From: Sutterellaceae bacterium
Lineage (GTDB): Bacteria > Pseudomonadota > Gammaproteobacteria > Burkholderiales > Burkholderiaceae_F
Reading direction: 5' to 3'
DNA length: 9,475 bases
Assembly: GCA_030531135.1 (NCBI GenBank)
Contig: JAUNOJ010000006.1
Location: 1 to 9,475, forward strand
Position 1 is the stretch's first letter. Each line of letters begins with the position of its first letter. The notes under the pieces are model-generated. The model made no database searches. It was given only the letters and a program-made list of their open reading frames with translations, and was not told the DNA's origin. Of the stretch, positions 6,448 through 9,475 are shown in pieces. The translations under genes and the position numbers were made by a program.

Positions 6448-7194
6448 ATGTCTTTGCGATTGTTGTCGATTGTGATGGCCGCAACAGTATGCACTGTCGC
6501 TATTGCGGGTGGTAATACGGAAATCGTCAGTTTTAATCAAGCCAAGCACTTGTTGGAAAAGAAGGTCTATAAAGATCACCGCGTCACTTTTTATTGTCAG
6601 GCGCCGTTTGATGATAAGAAAAACATCAATTTGCCAGCGGGTTTTACGACGCCCAAACATAACAAGCGTGCGCATCGTGTAGAGTGGGAGCATGTGGTGC
6701 CGGCCGAAAACTTCGGACGCGCTTTCGTCGAGTGGCGCGAGGGCGATGAGAAGTGTGTCGACAATAAGGGGAAGCCTTTCAAGGGTAGAAAGTGCGCTGA
6801 GAAAGCCAACGAAACCTTTCGCTTGATGCAGGCCGATATGTATAACCTGTATCCGGCCATCGGTGCCGTGAACGCCCTTCGCTCCAACTACCGCTATAGC
6901 CTACTGCCGACAAGCCCTGTGACGTTCGGCACCTGCCCCATGAAAATCGACGGTAACCGCGTGGAGCCGCCCGAATACACGCGTGGTGTCATTGCTCGTA
7001 CGACACTTTATATGGCCGAAGTCTATCCTCAATACAGACTTTCAAGCGCCGATCGCAAGCTGATGGAGGCTTGGAACAAGATGTATCCGGTGGATAAGTG
7101 GGAATGCCTGCGAGCCGAGCGCATTGAGAAGATTCAGAAAAACGAAAACACGTTCGTCAAAGACGCTTGCCGCAACGCAGGCTTGTCGAACTAA
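6448..7194 (+). CDS. endA: Endonuclease I family extracytoplasmic DNase (EndA/Dns-like)
   Basis: This non-specific nuclease cleaves DNA outside the cytoplasm, in the periplasm or medium. The 248-residue product has a signal peptide (about 1-20, ending AIA). The Endonuclease I core follows: RVEWEHVVPAENFG at 77-90 carries the metal-binding Glu81 and the general-base His82, and DMYNLYPAIGAVN at 130-142 carries the second metal ligand, Asn133 (equivalents of E79, H80 and N127 in Vibrio vulnificus Vvn). RGVIARTTLYM (179-189), AWNKMYPVDKWEC (208-220) and ERIEKIQKNENTFVKDAC match E. coli EndA closely. Several cysteines (50, 103, 116, 163, 220, 241) probably form disulfides. A GAGGA site precedes the ATG by about 8 bases. 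It is the only plus-strand gene in the window and ends 4 bp from the convergent acetyltransferase gene. Likely roles are nucleotide scavenging or degradation of incoming DNA. Confidence 0.94.
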   Translation: MSLRLLSIVMAATVCTVAIAGGNTEIVSFNQAKHLLEKKVYKDHRVTFYCQAPFDDKKNINLPAGFTTPKHNKRAHRVEWEHVVPAENFGRAFVEWREGDEKCVDNKGKPFKGRKCAEKANETFRLMQADMYNLYPAIGAVNALRSNYRYSLLPTSPVTFGTCPMKIDGNRVEPPEYTRGVIARTTLYMAEVYPQYRLSSADRKLMEAWNKMYPVDKWECLRAERIEKIQKNENTFVKDACRNAGLSN

Positions 7195-7198
7195 AGAC

Positions 7199-7690
7199 TC
7201 AAACGGACAATTCCCAAAAATCGACATCCAGAAAACGGTTGAACTTTCGGCCGGCTTCGGTGACGGTGCCGACAAACCGGAAACCCAATTTTTCGTGCAA
7301 GGTCTTGCTTGCGATGTTTTCGCTCGTGACAAGCGAGTAGATGCGGTGCGTCCGGGGATCGACTTTGGCCCAATCGATCATGGCTTGGGAAAGTGCAAGT
7401 CCGACACCCTGACGACGAAAATCTTGGCTCACATAAACCGACAATTCCACCGAGGTGCTGTAAGCTGCTTTGGGATTAAAGGTTGACAGGCTCGCGTAGC
7501 CTGCAACACGTTCCTCGATTTCGGCTACCCACAGCGGATGATTGGCTTTGTTGTGGGCTTCAAACCAAGCTAAACGCGAGTCGGCAGTGACAGGTTCGGT
7601 ATCAAACGTGGCCGTACCGTGCAACACTTCGTGGTTATAGATGGCAACGAGCTCGGCGAGGTCGTTGAAAGTGGCGGGACGGATAATCAT
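7199..7690 (-). CDS. GNAT N-acetyltransferase, phosphinothricin acetyltransferase-like
   Basis: The product is a 163-residue GNAT enzyme that moves an acetyl group from acetyl-CoA to an amine. IIRPATFNDLAELVAIYN at 2-19, ATFDTEP at 27-33, PLWVAEIEERVAGYASLSTFNP at 52-73 and TSVELSVYV at 79-87 follow the pattern of the phosphinothricin/methionine sulfoximine acetyltransferase group. The acetyl-CoA loop is FRRQGVG at 91-97, and LHEKLGFRFVGT (131-142) is the usual C-terminal GNAT element. The true substrate is unknown; many such enzymes act on methionine sulfone or other amino acids. Two ATGs lie side by side (7693 and 7690). The AAAAGG site is 4 bases from the first and 7 from the second, so 7690 is preferred. 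The frame extends further upstream, but that extension overlaps the regulator gene. The gene sits 17 bp after that regulator gene and is probably co-transcribed with it. Confidence 0.88.
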   Translation of the reverse strand: MIIRPATFNDLAELVAIYNHEVLHGTATFDTEPVTADSRLAWFEAHNKANHPLWVAEIEERVAGYASLSTFNPKAAYSTSVELSVYVSQDFRRQGVGLALSQAMIDWAKVDPRTHRIYSLVTSENIASKTLHEKLGFRFVGTVTEAGRKFNRFLDVDFWELSV

Positions 7691-7707
7691 CATCGTACCT
7701 TTTGAGA

Positions 7708-8373
7708 CTATTCGGGTAGGGCATCGAAGCCGTGCAACCACAACGACTTCAAAAGAATGAGCGTGGGACCTTTGGGGGTGACATAACCCGTTTCCCACTT
7801 GATGACCGAACTCAAAGAGACATCGAGCATATCGGCCAAATCTTCGCGACTGATGTCAAGACGCTCTCTTAAATGACGGATTGCCGGACCGTCAAAGGTT
7901 TCAGGCATGTCCCTGCGCCGATTCTCCAGTTTGGCAACGTCGAAAGGATCTTGCGCAGTGCCCAGAGCGGTTGCGTTCGTGTCGTCATTATCGGAAGCCT
8001 GCTGTTTGCCTTTTTGCGGGCGCATGGCAAAGTGAAGGCGCTTGCGATTCGGATTGAGAAGTTCGAAAAAGGAGTCGCGGCACTTGTCCAGAAGACAAAG
8101 CATGATGCAGGCAGGCCCCGGAATGTTTTCTCCGTCGCGCTCCCAGCGCAAAACCGTTTTGTCCTGAACGCCGAAAAGAGAGGCCATCGTGCTTTGGCTC
8201 AACCCCAGTTCTTTGCGCAGTCGACGAACGTCGGCCGGTGTATAGACGGGCAAAGACATCTGGCCGTTGACAAAATCGCGCATGCGCAATTCAAAGCGAG
8301 AAAGTTTGCCGAGACTGTATAAGTCTCTTGCGGCTAAGGGCGTGAGGTTTTTAAGCTGAGAACGGCTGAGCAT
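7708..8373 (-). CDS. Transcriptional regulator with two XRE-type helix-turn-helix domains
   Basis: This 221-residue protein carries two Cro/CI-like DNA-binding domains in one chain. The first is at about 45-100 (TPADVRRLRKELGLSQSTMASLFGVQDKTVLRWERDG), with the recognition helix around VQDKTVLRWE. The second is at about 161-215 (DGPAIRHLRERLDISREDLADMLDVSLSSVIKWETGYVTP). They are joined by a charged, probably flexible linker (about 107-158, with KGKQQASDNDDTN). The first domain resembles MqsA/HigA-type antitoxin DNA-binding regions, but no toxin gene is beside it. A single chain with two domains could bind a dyad as a pseudo-dimer. AAGGAA lies about 10 bases before the ATG. The gene leads a two-gene unit with the acetyltransferase, separated by 17 bp, which suggests it controls that unit. 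Target and signal are unknown. Confidence 0.85.
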   Translation of the reverse strand: MLSRSQLKNLTPLAARDLYSLGKLSRFELRMRDFVNGQMSLPVYTPADVRRLRKELGLSQSTMASLFGVQDKTVLRWERDGENIPGPACIMLCLLDKCRDSFFELLNPNRKRLHFAMRPQKGKQQASDNDDTNATALGTAQDPFDVAKLENRRRDMPETFDGPAIRHLRERLDISREDLADMLDVSLSSVIKWETGYVTPKGPTLILLKSLWLHGFDALPE

Positions 8374-8460
8374 GACAATCGTTTTCCTTTTTTTTCAAAG
8401 CCTGGACAATGATGCCACAAAACTGATGAAAAAAGGGAAAAAGAAGTAAATTTTGTCAGT

Positions 8461-8494
8461 AAAAAAGATCCCCCAAGCCAAAACTTGAGGGATC
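8461..8494 (-). terminator. Intrinsic terminator of the alcohol dehydrogenase-cupin unit
   Basis: An 11-bp stem with one mismatch (8467-8477 with 8484-8494, GATCCC/GGGATC at the base) has a 6-base loop. On the minus strand it is followed directly by six T residues (8466-8461). It lies about 23 bases after the cupin stop and insulates the regulator/GNAT pair from read-through. The rest of the gap to the regulator start (8374-8460) is A/T-rich and should hold that gene's promoter, but no convincing -35/-10 pair was found. Confidence 0.9.
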
Positions 8495-8516
8495 GGCAAG
8501 AACTCGTAAGCGGAAC

Positions 8517-9029
8517 TTACTTCAAATTTTGGTAGACCTTGGGATCGACCGATTCCATCCAGGTGGTGCCGGCACCGTCGGCCATCACCGACAAGTGCTG
8601 GAACCAAGAGCCCTGAGCGGCACCGTGCCAATGTTTGGTGTTTTCAGGAATCGTGACGGTCACGCCCGGAACGATTTTCTTGGGTTCTTCGCCCCAAATC
8701 TGATAGTAGCCGGCTCCCGAAACACCGACCAACACTTGGCAGGAGCGCTGATGCGTATGCCAGTGGTTGACCACGCCCGGAGCAAACGTGACGTTGGAAA
8801 CGCCGGGGTTGGTGCCCTTGCCGGTTAACGGTGCCAGGAACGTTTTGCCGGTGAAGTATTTTTCGTAGGCGACGTTATCGACCCCAATCGGGAACACAGT
8901 GCCGCCGGTCTTCATCAAAGATTCGGTGATTTCTTTGACCTGCGCTTCGGTGGGTGCATCGGCAGCCATCGCAGCGGAAGACAAACCGACAAGGGAAGCG
9001 GCAACCAGGGTAACGAGTTGAGTTTTCAT
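8517..9029 (-). CDS. Secreted cupin-domain protein
   Basis: This 170-residue protein has a Sec signal peptide (MKTQLVTLVAASLVGLSSAAMA, cleavage near residue 22) and one cupin beta-barrel. Cupin motif 1 is seen as FAPGVVNHWHTHQRSCQVLVGVSGAGYYQ at 82-110. H89, H91 and H93 are candidate metal ligands, and a Gln (Q98) stands where many cupins have Glu. Motif 2 is PGVTVTIPENTKHWHGA at 121-137, with H133 and H135. A metal ion is therefore likely, but enzyme activity cannot be assigned. The start at 9029 is chosen because a GGAG site lies 7 bases upstream and the signal peptide begins there; the longer open frame upstream overlaps the dehydrogenase gene. It follows the alcohol dehydrogenase by 23 bp and ends before a strong terminator, so the two form one unit. 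Similar cupins occur beside oxidoreductases and carboxymuconolactone decarboxylase-like genes. Confidence 0.9.
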   Translation of the reverse strand: MKTQLVTLVAASLVGLSSAAMAADAPTEAQVKEITESLMKTGGTVFPIGVDNVAYEKYFTGKTFLAPLTGKGTNPGVSNVTFAPGVVNHWHTHQRSCQVLVGVSGAGYYQIWGEEPKKIVPGVTVTIPENTKHWHGAAQGSWFQHLSVMADGAGTTWMESVDPKVYQNLK

Positions 9030-9052
9030 AGCAAACTCCATGAAGAGGATTG

Positions 9053-9475
9053 TTAGAGAGAATTGCGCAAAATTTGGATGACACCTGCCTTGTCGATCGG
9101 ACGGAAAGCACCTTCCAAAGACCACCAGCACTGAGCGACGTGATCGGCCATTTCTTCAAAGTGCGAGTCGTCAACGCCCACATCGGAAAGTTTGGACGGA
9201 ATTCCGATCGAAGCAAAGAACTCGGCCGTCTTGTCAATGGCAGCATTGGCAAGCGTCATCGTGTCAAGGCTTGCATCCATTCCCCACACACGCACGGCAT
9301 ATTGGGCAAACCGCGGTGCCGTTTCGGGCGTCAAGGTATAACGCATCCAGTGCGGCGTAATAATGGCCAAGCCTGCGCCGTGCGTGATGTCGTGGAAGGC
9401 CGAGATTTCGTGCTCGATCCCGTGGCAGGGCCATACGCTCGGCGTTCTGCCGATACCTAAGAAACCGCAGCAACC
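9053..9475 (-). CDS. Iron-containing alcohol dehydrogenase, C-terminal part (5' end outside the window)
   Basis: The visible 140 residues are the C-terminal domain of a group III (iron-dependent) alcohol dehydrogenase of the butanol dehydrogenase/YqhD type, which reduces aldehydes with NAD(P)H. The segment WPCHGIEHEISAFHDITHGAGLAIITPHW carries two iron-ligand histidines 14 residues apart (in PCHGI and DITHG), matching the H263/H277 spacing of the FucO family. FAQYAVRVWGMD, FFASIGIPSKLSDVGVDD and the ending match the butanol dehydrogenase pattern. About 240 N-terminal residues, with the nucleotide-binding domain and other ligands, should lie to the right. The frame is open from the right edge without stops; the internal TTG is not a start. 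The stop is 23 bp from the cupin start, indicating co-transcription. Substrate is unknown. Confidence 0.9.
   Translation of the reverse strand, partial: GCCGFLGIGRTPSVWPCHGIEHEISAFHDITHGAGLAIITPHWMRYTLTPETAPRFAQYAVRVWGMDASLDTMTLANAAIDKTAEFFASIGIPSKLSDVGVDDSHFEEMADHVAQCWWSLEGAFRPIDKAGVIQILRNSL

Noticed and set aside
7691..7798. N-terminal extension of the acetyltransferase frame
   Set aside because: The extension overlaps the end of the regulator gene and is unlike GNAT proteins; a ribosome site points to the ATG at 7690 (or 7693).
7199..8373. The regulator/GNAT pair as a classic type II toxin-antitoxin module
   Set aside because: The GNAT protein matches phosphinothricin-acetyltransferase-like enzymes rather than GNAT toxins, and the regulator is much larger than usual antitoxins.
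9030..9131. N-terminal extension of the cupin frame
   Set aside because: It overlaps the dehydrogenase coding end and would bury the clear signal peptide inside the protein.

Overview
The window looks like part of a chromosome from an anaerobically respiring, Gram-negative proteobacterium, most likely a gut betaproteobacterium of the Sutterella/Parasutterella type. That assignment is an inference. It rests on a long-form periplasmic nitrate reductase NapA, a DcuB-type C4-dicarboxylate carrier, Tat and Sec signal peptides on several products, and protein sequences that resemble but do not match enterobacterial ones. No rRNA, tRNA, CRISPR array, insertion sequence or phage gene was seen.

Left part (1-3779, minus strand): a periplasmic nitrate reductase operon read right to left as napD, napA, napG. 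It runs off the left edge inside napG; napH would be the expected next gene but is not visible. NapD is the chaperone for the NapA Tat signal, NapA is the molybdenum/[4Fe-4S] catalytic subunit, and NapG is a four-cluster ferredoxin-like electron carrier. Upstream of napD lie two FNR-like boxes 33 bp apart and a plausible -10 element, so anaerobic induction is likely.

Middle part (4172-6295, minus strand): dcuB, encoding a fumarate/succinate antiporter of fumarate respiration, stands alone between a strong hairpin terminator (4024-4056) and a 375-bp upstream region. Beyond it is a small secreted single-domain rhodanese with its own terminator (5813-5850). The upstream regions of nap and dcuB share a short motif, AGTAGGT followed by GAAA or AAAA, which may be a common operator linking the nitrate and fumarate pathways.

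Right part (6448-9475): a plus-strand secreted endonuclease I gene (endA-like) converges, with only 4 bp between stop codons, on a minus-strand pair. That pair encodes a regulator with two XRE-type helix-turn-helix domains and a phosphinothricin-acetyltransferase-like GNAT enzyme. After an intrinsic terminator comes another minus-strand pair: a secreted cupin, preceded 23 bp upstream by the C-terminal part of an iron-dependent alcohol dehydrogenase that enters from the right edge.

Most of the window is respiratory and housekeeping-accessory content that fits known families. I do not see a clearly undescribed system. The points most worth a second look are the shared motif in the nap and dcuB upstream regions, the tandem FNR-like sites, the double-HTH regulator paired with a GNAT enzyme, and the dehydrogenase/secreted cupin pair.
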